NCBI RefSeq assembly: GCF_041734735.1
Contig: NC_134889.1
Location: 417,001 to 481,000 of the forward strand
Length of the DNA: 64,000 nt
Direction: 5' to 3'
Source of the DNA: Babylonia areolata
Lineage: Eukaryota; Mollusca; Gastropoda; Neogastropoda; Buccinidae
Both the position numbers and the translations under genes were made by a program. The notes under the pieces are model-generated. The model saw nothing but the letters and a program-made list of their open reading frames with translations, searched no databases and was not told where the DNA came from. This document shows, piece by piece, positions 1-10,135 of the stretch (its first letter is position 1; each line of letters opens with the position of its first letter).

Positions 1-356
1 ACCAACAAACGCAGACATAGACAGAAAGACAAAGACAGACAACAGATACAGAGATAGACAGAAAGACAGACAAATACAGACACACAGACCATCAGACACA
101 GAGACAGACAAATACAGACACACAGACCATCAGACACAGACAGAAAGATAGACACAGACAGAACGACAAACACAGACACACAGACACAGACAGAACGACA
201 AATACAGACACACGGTAACAGACACAGACAGAAGGACAGACACACAGACCAACAGACTCAGAGACAGACAAAGACAGACACACAGACACAGGCAGAAATA
301 CAGACACATAGACAACAGACACAGAGACAGACAAAGACAGACACACAGAGCAACCG
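1..356. repeat. Degenerate ACAGAC-type satellite
   Basis: Imperfect reiteration of short units such as ACAGACA, CAGACACAGA and AATACAGACACAC. It starts before the window, so its left edge is unknown. Low-complexity open frames on the minus strand (Cys/Val/Ser-rich) are artefacts. No gene is seen. Confidence 0.85.
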
Positions 357-415
357 ACGTTGAGACCACGTCCACAAGTCATGGAGGGAGTCAGAAAAGT
401 CACGAGGACCCCCCA

Positions 416-416
<1 letters not shown>

Positions 417-443
<27 letters not shown>
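417..443. repeat. C27 homopolymer
   Basis: An uninterrupted run of 27 cytosines followed by a pyrimidine-rich tract to about 500. The length may be approximate because such runs are prone to sequencing error. The flanking sequence 357-587 holds no recognisable gene. Confidence 0.9.
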
Positions 444-446
<3 letters not shown>

Positions 447-587
447 CCTCTCTCTTCCCCTTTCTTTCTCCCCTCCCTCTCCTCCCTCCCCTCCTCTGAT
501 CGGTGCCAGATCTCAGGGCACGGTGTGCGTGGGGGCACCAACTTGTGGCCTGAAGACACCGCCATGGTTCACACAGACTGTGTGCCA

Positions 588-2513
588 GTGGTTCCACAGT
601 TCAGTTAATCTTGGTGCCAGTGGTTCCACAATACAGTCAGTCTTGGTGCCAGTGGTTCTACAGTTCAGTCTTGGTGCCAGTGGTTTGACAGTTCACACAT
701 TCTTGGTGCCAGTTGTTCCACTGTTCATTCTTGGTGTCAGTGGTTCCATTGTTCAGTCTTGGTGCCAGTGGTTTGACAGTTCACACAGTCTTGGTGCCAG
801 TTGTTCCACTGTTCATTCTTGGTGTCAGTGGTTCCATTGTTCATTCTTGGTGCCAGTTGTTCCACTGTTCATTCTTGGTGTCAGTGTGGTTTGACAGTTC
901 ACACATTCTTGGTGCCAGTTGTTCCACTGTTCAGTCTTGGTGTCAGTGGTTCCATTGTTCATTCTTGGTGCCAGTTGTTCCACTGTTCAGTCTTGGTGCC
1001 AGTGGTTTGACAGTTCACACATTCTTGGTGCCAGTTGTTCCACTGTTCATTCTTGGTGTCAGTGGTTTGACAGTTCACACAGTCTTGGTGCCAGTTGTTC
1101 CACTGTTCATTCTTGGTGTCAGTGGTTCCATTGTTCAGTCTTGGTGCCAGTGGTTCGACAGTTCACACAGTCTTGGTGCCAGTGGTTCCACAGTTCAGTC
1201 TTGGTGCCAGTGGTTCCCCAGTTCACACAGTCTTGGTGCAAGTGGTTCCACCGTTCAGTCAGTCTTGGTGCCAGTGGTTCCCCAGTTCACACAGTCTTGG
1301 TGCAAGTGGTTCCACTGTTCAGTCATTTTGGTGCAAGTGGTTCCACAGTTCAGTTAGTCTTGGTGCAAGTGGTTCCACAGTTCAGTCTTGGTGATAGTGG
1401 TTCCACAGTTCAGTCTTGGTGCTAGTGGTTCCACTGTTCAGTCTTGGTGCCAGTGGTTCCACAGTTCAGTCTTGGTGCCAGTGGTTCCACAGTTCAGTCT
1501 TGGTGCCAGTGGTTCCACAGTTCAGACAGTCTTGGTGCCAGTGGTTCCACAGTTCTGACAGCCTTGGTGCCAGTGGTTCCACAGTTCAGTCTTGGTGCCA
1601 GTGGTTCCACAGTTCACACAGTCTTTGTGCCAGTGGTTCCACAGTTCACACAGTCTTTGTGCCAGTGGTTCCACAGTTCACACAGTCTTGGTGCCAGTGG
1701 TTCCACTGTTCAGTCTTGGTGCCAGTGGTTCCACAGTTCACACAGTCTTTGTGCCAGTGGTTCCACAGTTCACACAGTCTTGGTGCCAGTGGTTCCACTG
1801 TTCAGTCTTTGTGCCAGTGGTTCCACAGTTCACACAGTCTTTGTGCCAGTGGTTCCACAGTTCACACAGTCTTGGTGCCAGTGGTTCCACAGTTCACACA
1901 GTCTTTGTGCCAGTGGTTCCACTGTTCAGTCTTGGTGCCAGTGGTTCCCCAGTTCACGACAGTCTTGGTGCAAGTGGTTCCACTGTTCAGTCATTTTGGT
2001 GCAAGTGGTTCCACAGTTCAGTTGGTCTTGGTGCAAGTGGTTCCACAGTTCAGTCTTGGTGCCAGTGGTTCCACAGTTCTGACAGTCTTAGTGCCAGTGG
2101 TTCCACAGTTCTGACAGTCTTAGTGCCAGTGGTTCCACAGTTCACACAGTCTTGGTGCCAGTGGTTCCACTGTTCAGTCTTGGTGCCAGTGGTTCCACAG
2201 TTCAGACAGTCTTGGTGCCAGTGGTTCCACAGTTCAGTCTTGGTGCCAGTGGTTCCACAGTTCTGACAGTCTTAGTGCCAGTGGTTCCACAGTTCTGACA
2301 GTCTTGGTGCCAGTGGTTCCACAGTTCTGACAGTCTTAGTGCCAGTGGTTCCACAGTTCTGACAGTCTTGGTGCCAGTGGTTCCACAGTTCTGACAGTCT
2401 TGGTGGCAGTGGTTCCACTGTTCAGTCTTGGTGCCAGTGGTTCCACAGTTCTGACAGTCTTGGTGCCAGTGGTTCCACAGTTCTGACAGTCTTGGTGCCA
2501 GTGGTTCCACACA
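588..2513. repeat. Minisatellite, unit ~20-30 bp
   Basis: About 1.9 kb of units built on TTGGTGCCAGTGGTTCCA plus CAGTTC, CACTGTTC or CAGTTCACACAGTC. Variant types cluster: TTGTTCCACTGTTCATTC variants sit at 700-1150 and CAGTTCTGACAGTC variants after 2250, which indicates local homogenisation. Several open frames cross it in all three forward frames, which is expected from the repeat and is not evidence of coding. 2514-2732 is unique sequence without a visible gene. Confidence 0.97.
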
Positions 2514-2732
2514 ATCTTCAGCTCAGTGTTCCACGGTCCTGACTCGTGGCGTGGAAGGGAGACAATGCTGGGGATGACCGTCCACAGACTGTGCATTGTG
2601 TCCCCTGTGACTGAACTCTGTCAACAGGCCCCATGCACAAGCCGAACAGTCCTGCAGTCAATGTTTGCTTTTATCTGAAGAGGATTAGGTCTGTGACGCA
2701 GGGGTGGAGCAGTTCAATAGAGGGATTACCAG

Positions 2733-2826
2733 GTGTGTGTGTGTGTCTGTGTGTGTATGCGTATGTTGTGTGTGTGTGTGTGTGTGTTTGTGCGCGCGCG
2801 CGCATTTGAGAGAGAGAGAGAGCAAG
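2733..2826. repeat. Compound microsatellite (GT)n-(GC)n-(GA)n
   Basis: GT-rich, then alternating CGCGCG, then GAGAGA tracts in succession. The alternating purine/pyrimidine stretch near 2790-2803 could adopt Z-DNA. Confidence 0.9.
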
Positions 2827-2908
2827 AGACTGAGATTGACGGAGAAAGAAAGACGTAGGAAGGTAACCTGACTGGTAATGCAATACGAATTCCAAAGATC
2901 TCATTTTT

Positions 2909-3461
2909 GACTCACTTGTGTAAACAAAGTGAGTCTATGTTTTAACCCGGTGTTCGGTTGTCTGTGTGTGTGTCTGTGTGTCCGTGGTAAACTTTAACAT
3001 TGACATTTTCTCTGCAACTACTTTGTCAGTTGACACCAAAAAATAGGAAAAATTCAGTTCTTTCCAGTCATCTTGTTTAAAACAATATTGCACCTCTGGG
3101 ATGGGCACAAAAAAAAAGAAAAAAAAGAAGCCTAATTATATGCAAACTGCATTTACTGTTATATTTATATTTTTTGTATTCTCTAAATTTGGCACTTTGA
3201 TCTGATATTCTGACCCAACAACAAGAGCAGTCATTATTATCATTTTTTGTTCAAACAGGAACTTCTTTTGCTAAGCATGGAAGTTTTATTTATTTTGCAA
3301 ACGTTTTGGTGCAGATAGTAAAAAAAGGAAATTACTCTGTAATTAATGCTAGGGGACTTAATTTGCCTTAAACTGATCTTTCTCATCTTAAACATTACAT
3401 TCTGAAATTATACTCAATACATAAAAAGCTTGTGTGTTTTACTCTCAGTCACAAGTGAGTC
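2909..3461. mobile_element. TIR element, MITE-like, 553 bp
   Basis: The element begins GACTCACTTGTG (2909-2920) and ends with the exact reverse complement CACAAGTGAGTC (3450-3461), a perfect 12 bp terminal inverted repeat. The left end is also a foldback: GACTCACTT (2909-2917) pairs with AAGTGAGTC (2927-2935) across a 9-base loop. The interior is AT-rich with no coding frame, so it would be a non-autonomous DNA element. The target-site duplication is unclear (at most TT on each side). It separates copies of a 36 bp repeat (2872-2902 on the left, 3484-3591 on the right). Superfamily not assigned. Confidence 0.7.
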
Positions 3462-3483
3462 TTGAAGGCCTTGCCTCTCTTGT

Positions 3484-3591
3484 CTGGTAATGCAATACGA
3501 ATTCCAAAGATCTCCTTTTCTGGTAATGCAATACGAATTCCAAAGATCTCGTTTTCTGGTAATGCAATACGAATTCCAAAGATCTCCTTTT
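3484..3591. repeat. 36 bp tandem repeat, 3 copies
   Basis: Units start with CTGGTAATGCAATACGAATT at 3484, 3520 and 3556. A further copy lies at 2872-2902, on the other side of the TIR element, so the array probably existed before that insertion. 3592-3994 is unique sequence with no gene seen. Confidence 0.95.
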
Positions 3592-3994
3592 CTTTTCATT
3601 CAGCCGCTAATCCCAGCACTGTAAAGAATCATTTTACTGTGGAGGTGCCACTCGTGTCAGTGGTGAGGGCTATCAAACGGTCCCGTTATTGGGTCTGTGG
3701 TGGTATTTATTCATTCATTTTATTTATCCACGTGTTATTGCTTATTGTTTGGTTGTTTGGGTTTTTTTCCCCCTTTCGATCACACAGTTCTTTATTTCAT
3801 GTTCTTTGTTTTGTATTTTGGTGGCGACGCGAATGTTGATGCATTAATTTCTAATTGCAGTTAACTGTTAATCTATTTCTTTGTCGCGGCCACTTAAACA
3901 AAGACTGATTCACTCATTCATCAGCTCGTTATTCCACCTTATCCCCCACCACCTCGTCATCATCATCGTCATAGTCGTGGTGGTAGTGGTGTTA

Positions 3995-4105
3995 GTTGCT
4001 GTCGTTGTTGCCATGGTGGTGGTGTTAGTTGTTGTCGTTGTTGCCATGGTGGTGGTGTTAGTTGCTGTCGTTGTTGCCATGGTGGTGGTGTTAGTTGCTG
4101 TCGGT
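3995..4105. repeat. 33 bp minisatellite, ~4 copies
   Basis: Unit starts at 3995, 4028, 4061 and 4094, each beginning GTTG(C/T)TGTCGTTGTTGCCA. The period is a multiple of three, so Val/Ala frames on one strand and Thr/Ala frames on the other stay open. Confidence 0.95.
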
Positions 4106-4189
4106 GTAGTTTGTGGTTCCGCTCCAACCAAGCTGTCCACTTGACAGTACAGCAAACCTGTGTGACTTCTGTGGTCTGTGTTTCTTTTC

Positions 4190-4311
4190 TTTTCTTTCTG
4201 TATTTCTTTCTCTTTTTATTTTCTTTCTTTCATTCAACTTTTCTTGCTCTTTGTATTTTCTTTCTCCTCTTTCATTTCTTTCTTTCTTTTTTTCTCTCTC
4301 TCTCTCTTTAT

Positions 4312-4354
<43 letters not shown>

Positions 4355-4465
4355 TCGCACGCACACACACACACACTCTCTCTCTCTCTCTCACTTAAGA
4401 GGAAGACAGAGAGAGAGTTGGAGAGAGAAGGTGGGGAGGTGAGAGAGAGAGAGAGCGAGAGCGTT
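4190..4465. repeat. Pyrimidine tract with (CA)n, (CT)n and (GA)n
   Basis: T/C-rich tract to 4312, then a (CA)n block to about 4373, (CT)n, and finally (GA)n to 4455. Low-complexity frames here (poly His-Thr, poly Ser-Leu) are rejected as genes. Confidence 0.95.
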
Positions 4466-5101
4466 CTGTGAACCTCGTGGGAACAAGAGAGCAAAATGTC
4501 AGTATTGGGACTTGGGATTATATTTGGACTGAAGGTCTGTGTGCTCAACTTGTGTTGCCGTGTTGTCATAGAGTGAAGTGGTGGTGGTGGAGGAGGTGTG
4601 GGGGAGAGTGAGAGGAGAGACAGCTGGGAGAGACAGCACAGGGAGAGGGATTGATGCCTTCATTCTCATTCATGCATTGGTCCGTGCGTTCGTTCATCAA
4701 TAATTTATTCATTCACTTATCAAGTTCTCCCCTCTCTCTCAAGTTTGGCTGGTAAATCTAACTGAGCGTCGTCATTCACATGAGACAAAGAACCGCAGGC
4801 ACTTGACGCACTGAAAAGAAACCACTGGAACATAAATTTGATCTATCTATCTGTCTCGTATATCCATGCTTTGATTTATCGATTGCTTGTGGCTCGTGGC
4901 GTGAGCGTGACGGTGACGTCACTAACAGGAAATGAGAGAGGCGCAGTTAGAGACACGGCAAATGTGTGACCTCTCTCCCCGCTCGTCACATGATGACAGT
5001 GCATATTGTTACAGCAGCTGGAAGCTCTGCGTAGAATTGTTCCTGCAACCAGGGCGCTAGCTACAGTCAGTTGTTATAGATCTCCCTTTGTGTCAGTCAT
5101 G
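4466..5101. other. Unique sequence, no gene seen
   Basis: A non-repetitive stretch with no open frame resembling a protein. It contains a perfect CRE palindrome at 4914-4921 and a CCAGGGCGCTA motif near 5049-5060, so part may be regulatory. That is inference only. Confidence 0.5.
4914..4921. promoter_or_regulatory. CRE palindrome TGACGTCA
   Basis: Exact match to the CREB/ATF full site TGACGTCA. An 8-mer is expected about once per 65 kb by chance. Without an adjacent start site this one may be coincidental. Confidence 0.3.
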
Positions 5102-5172
5102 TGTGGAGAGGGCTGAGCACACACACAGAGGAAAGGAAAGAGAGAGAGAGACGAAGAGGGAAAGAGACAGAG

Positions 5173-5220
<48 letters not shown>
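5102..5220. repeat. (GA)n then (CA)n microsatellite
   Basis: Purine-rich GA tract followed by a pure CA run from about 5174 to 5220. Confidence 0.95.
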
Positions 5221-5223
<3 letters not shown>

Positions 5224-5334
5224 ATGACAAGGTAAAATAATCTTGCTGTCGTGAAGAAGTTGACATTATCCTGTTACTGTGCTCTTGGAAAATCGATGAA
5301 TCACTTGGCAGGTTGCATTTGTGTCATACTGCTA

Positions 5335-5336
5335 GC

Positions 5337-5401
<65 letters not shown>

Positions 5402-5427
5402 AACAAACAAACAAACAAACAAACAAA

Positions 5428-5473
<46 letters not shown>
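5335..5473. repeat. Compound (CT)n-(CA)n-(CAAA)n-(CA)n
   Basis: Four successive pure tracts: CT, CA, a tetranucleotide AAAC/CAAA run at about 5397-5431, then CA again. Open frames on both strands reflect the microsatellite only. Confidence 0.97.
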
Positions 5474-5475
<2 letters not shown>

Positions 5476-5699
5476 ATACATGCAGTAGGCAGTATACAAT
5501 ACATACGCAATGATACTGTCAACAAGATGATTGACAAAAGATGATTGACAAGATCCTTCACAAAGCACACAGACAGCACGAGGGTTATGTCCAAGCCATT
5601 TGTTTCTGTTAACAGTCAGAGGGAAGTGTCAAGGTTGTGCCTCCATGCTGAATAGGGCTTCATTGGAGAGTAGTCTTCTGTTGTTTTTTTGTTTTGTTT

Positions 5700-5701
5700 T
5701 G

Positions 5702-5740
<39 letters not shown>

Positions 5741-6007
5741 GTTGTTTGTTATGTTTTGCTTAGTTTTGTTTTTCTGATTAACAAACTAACCAACTAACCA
5801 GCAACCAACCAGCCAATTGACTGACTGACTTACTAACTAATTAACTGACTGACTGACACCCTGAAGGAAAAAAATACTTTGACTTTGACTGACTGACTCA
5901 CTCACTCTCTTGCTCGCCCACTGACGAACTAAGTAAATGAACCACTAGCCCAGAAACTAATCAACTAACGAACTAATAAACTGACTGACTGACTGCCTAA
6001 CTGAAGT
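5700..6007. repeat. (TG)n and degenerate ACTGACTA repeats
   Basis: TG run at about 5704-5738, then a degenerate tract of CTGACTGACT, AACTAACTAA and similar units to about 6005. No gene is seen. Confidence 0.85.
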
Positions 6008-7145
6008 TGAAAACTGTTCACAGTGTGTTTATATTGGGGGACAATACTGCCTGACAAACATTTGGTGTGTTCACAGTTTGTTTATACTGGGGGACAATAC
6101 TGCCTGACAGAATATCTAGTGTGTTCACAGTGTGTTTATACTGGGGGACAATTTGCCTGACAAAACATTTGGTGTGTTCACAGTGTGTTTATACTGGGGG
6201 ACAGTTTGCCTGACAAAACAGTTGGTGTGTTCACAGTGTGTTTATACTGGGGGACAATTTGCCTGACAAAACATTTGGTGTGTTCACAGTGTGTTTATAC
6301 TGGGGGACAATACTGCCTGACAAAATACCTAGTGTGTTCACAGTGTGTTTATACTGGGGGACTTCTTTTTCTTCTTCTTCTGCGTTCGTGGGCTGCAACT
6401 CCCACGAGTGGGCTTTTACGTGTATGACCGTTTTTACCCATGTAGGCAGCCATACTCCGTTTTCGGGGGTGTGCATGCTGGGTATGTTCTTGTTTCCATA
6501 ACCCACCGAACGCTGACATGGATTACGGGATCTTTAATGTGCGTATTTGATCTTCTGCTTGCATATACAGGGGGTTCAGGCACTAGCAGGTCTGCACATA
6601 TGTTGACCTGGGAGATCGTAAAAATCTCCACCCTTCACCCACCAGGCGCCGTCACCGTGATTCGAACCCGGGACCCCCAGATTGACAGTCCAACGCTTTA
6701 ACCACTTGGCTATTGCGCCCGTCTATACTGGGGGACAATACTGCCTGACTAAACGTGTAGTGTGTTCACAGTGTGTTTATACTGGGACAGTATTGCCTTA
6801 CTAAACTTGTAGTGTTCACTGTGTGTTTATATTGGGACAGTATTGCCTGACTAAACGTGTAGTGTGTTCACAGTGTGTTTATACTGGGACAGTATTGCCT
6901 TACTAAACGTGTAGTGTTCACAGTGTGTTTATATTGGGACAGTATTGCCTGACTAAACGTGTAGTGTTCACTGCGTGTTTATATTGGGACAGTATTGCCT
7001 GACTAAACCTGTAGTTTTCACAGTGTGTTTATACTGGAGGACTATTGCCTGACTAAACGTGTACTGTTCACTGTATGTTTATATTGGGACAGTATTGCCT
7101 GACTAAACGTGTAGTGTGTTCACTGTGTGTTTATACTGGGGGACA
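6008..7145. repeat. ~50 bp minisatellite interrupted by a SINE
   Basis: Units read approximately GTTCACAGTGTGTTTATACT, then GGGGGACAATACTGCCTGAC, then an AAACNTGTAGT-type joint. The left part (6008-6360) carries ACATTTGGTGT variants and the right part (6723-7145) carries AACGTGTAGTGT variants. A full tRNA-SINE lies between them at 6361-6722. Open frames within the array are artefacts. Confidence 0.95.
6361..6722 (-). mobile_element. tRNA-derived SINE, family B, full length
   Basis: On the minus strand the element starts with a tRNA-like head. The A-box region is AGCCAAGTGGTTA and the B box is GGTTCGAATCACGG, near 6657-6720. A body of about 280 bp follows, and the element ends in an AAGAAGAAG-type tail, seen on the plus strand as the CTTCTTCTTCT at 6374-6384. 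Both flanks carry TATACTGGGGGAC, which may be a target-site duplication or simply the unit of the surrounding minisatellite. Pieces of the same family lie at 7503-7640 and 16860-16952. It is not a functional tRNA gene, because the head runs straight into the SINE body. Confidence 0.85.
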
Positions 7146-7502
7146 TACATGTGTAAGAGGTGTTGATATATTTCTCATTTCTGCGATCCATGGTTTTCCA
7201 GTACCTTATTCGGCGTGGAATGGGTGCAAAATCTTATTACACTATGTACATTTGCATTCAAATGTTTAACTGTCTTTGTAAGACGAAAAGAAAGTACTTT
7301 AGTATGGTTGATGTTCAAGCCTTTTTCCGTACCAAAATTTTGTCCAAGCTGAGTAGAATAATTAGACTTACGTGTTCAGGTTTTCAAATTTAATATTTCC
7401 CACTCCCACAGGTCAATATACCAACAGACCAGTTAGATTCACAACACACACACCCCTGTTTGTGTATATACGCAGAAGACAAATACGCGCTTCGTTGGTT
7501 TA
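7146..7502. other. Unique AT-rich sequence, no gene seen
   Basis: Non-repetitive sequence with short open frames (up to 77 residues) that show no recognisable domain. It separates the ~50 bp array from a SINE fragment. Confidence 0.5.
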
Positions 7503-7640
7503 GACACATGAACACACCCAGCATTTACCCAGCCCCAAAGCGGAGTTTGGCTGCCTAAATGTATGGGTAAAAACGTGTAAAACCCACTGGTAAAAACATG
7601 CGAACGTGGAAGATGTAGCTCGCTAACGAGAATGAGAAGA
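7503..7640 (+). mobile_element. SINE family B fragment (3' part)
   Basis: It matches, in the opposite orientation, the body of the 6361-6722 element. Shared segments are CACACCCAGCAT, GGAGT(T/A)TGGCTGCCTA, a GGGTAAAAAC block, and the GAAGAAG tail that runs into a GTA microsatellite. The tRNA head is missing, so the copy is 5' truncated. Confidence 0.65.
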
Positions 7641-7702
7641 AGTAGAAGTGGTAGTGGTAGTATAGTAGTAGTAGTAGAAGTAGTAGTAGTAGTAGTAGTT
7701 TA
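7641..7702. repeat. (GTA)n microsatellite
   Basis: GTAGTAGTAGAAGTAGTAGT-type tract directly following the SINE tail, as often happens when a SINE tail seeds a microsatellite. 7703-7964 is unique sequence without a visible gene. Confidence 0.9.
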
Positions 7703-7964
7703 ATGGTTTATGTTAGATGTCGGAATACATGACAGTTGGATGAGATGATTCAAACTGTTTGACACTCCAGCACACGGTTCCATTGTTCCATTGTCAAAGA
7801 CTGGTCCAGCAGTTCAGTGAAGACTCAAGTGACGTGGCGCTGTGTGACGTGTGACGGCTGATGGCCATGTTTCAGCTGTGGGCTGACTGTCCACCTGCCG
7901 GCCTCTGCACGCTTCTGCTGTGCACGTCAACACCGCCAGGTATGGAGACGGGCGGCCTGACCTT

Positions 7965-8195
7965 CTGAACACACCCCAGGTTCCACCAGGACCCAGACCC
8001 ACCAGGATCCAGACCTCTGAACACACCCCAGACCCACCAGGACCCAGACCTCTGAACACACCCCAGGACCCAGACCTCTCTGAACACACCCCAGACCCAT
8101 CAGGACCCAGACCTCTGAACACACCCCAGACCCATCAAGACCCAGACCTCTGAACACAGCCCAGGACCCTTACCTCTGAACACACCCCACAAATC
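7965..8195. repeat. ~34 bp minisatellite
   Basis: Units of CCTCTGAACACACCCCAG followed by ACCCACCAGGACCCAGA, with shortened variants. Pro-rich forward frames and Trp/Gly-rich reverse frames are artefacts. Confidence 0.92.
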
Positions 8196-8546
8196 CAAAC
8201 ACCTCACGGATCTCCAAACGCCACCACACTGCTGAAACCAAGCCAGTCAGATCTCCGAACACCATTCCATCAAAGGCGCCATCATCACACCCAGCTGATC
8301 AATAAATCATTGTTTTCTTATCATAACCTTTGAGCCCAAGGTTTGGCCGACTGGTCAGTCATTGGGTCAGCTTGTGTGTGGAGTTTGGAGAAACGCCTCA
8401 GTGAAGAAGTTGGTTTTTTTGGCCAAACAACCAGCGATGGATTGAAACAGGAAGCATTGTGTCGTCACTCTGCATCAACACCGGTCGAGGCAAGAAGTCT
8501 ACATCAAGGACCTCCCCCACGTCGTGCACCGGGCCGTGCTGGCTGA

Positions 8547-8655
8547 GTGAAGAGGGCCGATTGGATTTGTCAGGCCCTTCACGGACCTCAAGTCGTGGTG
8601 CAGTGAAGAGGGCCGATTGGATTTGTCCGGCCCTTCACGGACCTCAAGTCCTGGC
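8547..8655. repeat. 56 bp tandem duplication
   Basis: Two copies, starting at 8547 and 8603, of a unit beginning GTGAAGAGGGCCGATTGGAT and ending with CACGGACCTCAAGTC. Confidence 0.92.
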
Positions 8656-9196
8656 CGGCCCGAGCAGCTAATGTTCATCTCCACATCTTGCCCAACCAGT
8701 GCAGACCTGGCCCAGGGACTAAGTGCAATCGGGCGAGGCAGTGTTTCTCTTGCCTGTCGTGAGGAGCGCTGAAGCGAGACTGCCCACTGTCCACTGTCCA
8801 GGGAAAGTCCCCGTGATCTGTATACAACCCCGCGCTAATAGCAATCAATTGCTTACTCGCAGCTCCAGGGGAGTCCTTAATCCCTGCTTAATCCAACGGA
8901 TTTGCGAGGATTATCCCCTCGGCGGAAAAGGTTTTGCGGTAGGGTAAAGTTGAGGCGTAAGGCGTGGAGACACAGAGACACAGAAGGGTGGGTGAGGGGG
9001 GTGGCGAGGGGAGACCCTGAAGCAGCTTTGGGTTTACGGGACTGACCTGTACCAAACAGCGCTTTCAGCTAATCCTTTATAAGTGACAAAGAGTTGACCA
9101 TCGGGATTAACGTTGATGAAGTTTGCTTAAGTCTGTCCATTAGCGACACTTTTAATCACAGCTTTCCACCCTTGATCTGCCCTCAATCCTCGGCAG
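8656..9196. other. Unique sequence upstream of the 9197 exon
   Basis: No convincing exon is seen. It includes a cluster of TAATCC/GGATTA motifs (8877-8913) and, at its right end, a pyrimidine-rich tract leading to CGGCAG at 9191-9196, read here as a 3' splice site. It may be an intron or a promoter-proximal region of the following gene. Confidence 0.5.
8877..8913. promoter_or_regulatory. Cluster of Otx/K50-homeodomain sites
   Basis: TTAATCC at 8877-8883 and 8888-8894, GGATT at 8898-8902 and GGATTA at 8908-8913 give four K50-type homeodomain (Otx/Pitx/Gsc class) core matches in 37 bp. The sites lie about 290 bp before the coding exon at 9197. Binding is inference; only the motif cluster is seen. 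Confidence 0.35.
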
Positions 9197-9982
9197 GCCA
9201 CCAAGGGGAGCCACGAGTTGGCCATGGCCAGTCCTCAGGCCAGGGAAAAGGATGGAGGGGGCGTGGGCGGGGTGGAGGATGGCGGGTCAAAAGAAGCGGG
9301 AGTGGGCAGCACGGGCCCAGAGCAGGCAGTGGACGCCGGGGACAGCAGACGTATCGGCCCCTGGCACACCCCGGACCCGCGCCGCCAGAGGATCCTCGCT
9401 GACCGCCTGTCCAACCCCGCGCTGCGTGCCGCGCGCCCCGCCACCTCCTCTCCTCACTCCTCCCGCCGCAGCTGCCCCTCTCCCCTCCTCTCCCACAGCC
9501 CATACCACCCCTCGGGCAGGATGGACAGAGCCTCCTCCGGACCCCCGTCCTCCCCGCGCCGCAACACCACCTCCACCTCCTCCCCCCACACCCCCCACTA
9601 CGGGGCGGTGTCCCCTCGCCGCCAGCCCCCCCTGTACTGTACCCCGGGCAGTTCCCGGCGGGTGACTGAGGAGGAGCTTGACGGCATCGTGGAGCGGGTG
9701 ACCAAGCCCACTGTGGCCAGCCGGGGCGGCGTGGACCTGCAGGACAAGGACTTCACCTACATCACCACCCCGCGCCTCAAGACGCTGCCTGTGCTGCCCG
9801 GCCTGGACCGCCGCTACCTGGGCCTGCAGCGCGTGGACTCTGCACGCATGGAGCAGATCGTGCAGCGCCTGACCCGCCTGACCTCCGCCTACAAGTCCAA
9901 GTTCGCCCCGAACAACAACGTCTACGTGGACATGGAGCCGGGCGCCCACATGGTGCCGCGCAGGACCCAGTCCGCTGTGTAG
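9197..9982 (+). CDS. Coding exon of an unrecognised basic Pro/Ser-rich protein
   Basis: An open frame ends at TAG 9980-9982. The first in-frame ATG is at 9224 (252 residues), in good context (gccATGg). The frame stays open upstream to a consensus acceptor (CTCGGCAG at 9189-9196), so this may instead be the last exon of a longer gene starting at 9197 with ATKGSHELAM. Composition is GC-rich and coding-like. Residues about 70-140 are rich in Pro, Ser and Arg and look disordered. Three short related motifs recur: RILADRLSNPALRAAR, IVERVTKPTVASRGG and IVQRLTRLTSAYKSK, spaced by about 90 and 60 residues. The C-terminal third (FTYITTPRLKTLPVLPG, NNNVYVDME) looks the most conserved. I do not recognise the family. 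Repeated RLTxPT-like motifs occur in some ciliary or sperm proteins, but I would not assign that here. The G/C-rich minus-strand frames in this region are shadows. Confidence 0.75.
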   Translation, partial: ATKGSHELAMASPQAREKDGGGVGGVEDGGSKEAGVGSTGPEQAVDAGDSRRIGPWHTPDPRRQRILADRLSNPALRAARPATSSPHSSRRSCPSPLLSHSPYHPSGRMDRASSGPPSSPRRNTTSTSSPHTPHYGAVSPRRQPPLYCTPGSSRRVTEEELDGIVERVTKPTVASRGGVDLQDKDFTYITTPRLKTLPVLPGLDRRYLGLQRVDSARMEQIVQRLTRLTSAYKSKFAPNNNVYVDMEPGAHMVPRRTQSAV

Positions 9983-10021
9983 GCCGGCCTGGGGCAACAC
10001 TGACCGACAGGGCACAGGGAA

Positions 10022-10135
10022 CACATGACAGGACAGTCATCAGGGAACAGTTATTAGGGAACAGACTTTAGGGAACAGTCTTCAGGGAACAGACCACATG
10101 GAACAGACCACAGAGAACAGACTGTGTCTGCAGTG
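10022..10135. repeat. Short AGGGAACAG repeat
   Basis: About seven units of GGGAACAG(A/T)C with TTATTAG, TTTAG, TTCAG or CACAT spacers, just downstream of the preceding stop codon and so possibly in its 3' UTR. 10136-10404 is unique sequence. Confidence 0.85.

Noticed and set aside
6655-6722. tRNA gene on the minus strand
   Set aside because: A and B boxes are present, but the sequence continues into a SINE body and the fold is imperfect, so it is a SINE head.
9183-10040. Minus-strand and alternate-frame ORFs over the 9197 exon (up to 245 residues)
   Set aside because: Shadows of a GC-rich coding exon. They lack any conserved motif, whereas the + frame has motif repeats and a splice acceptor.
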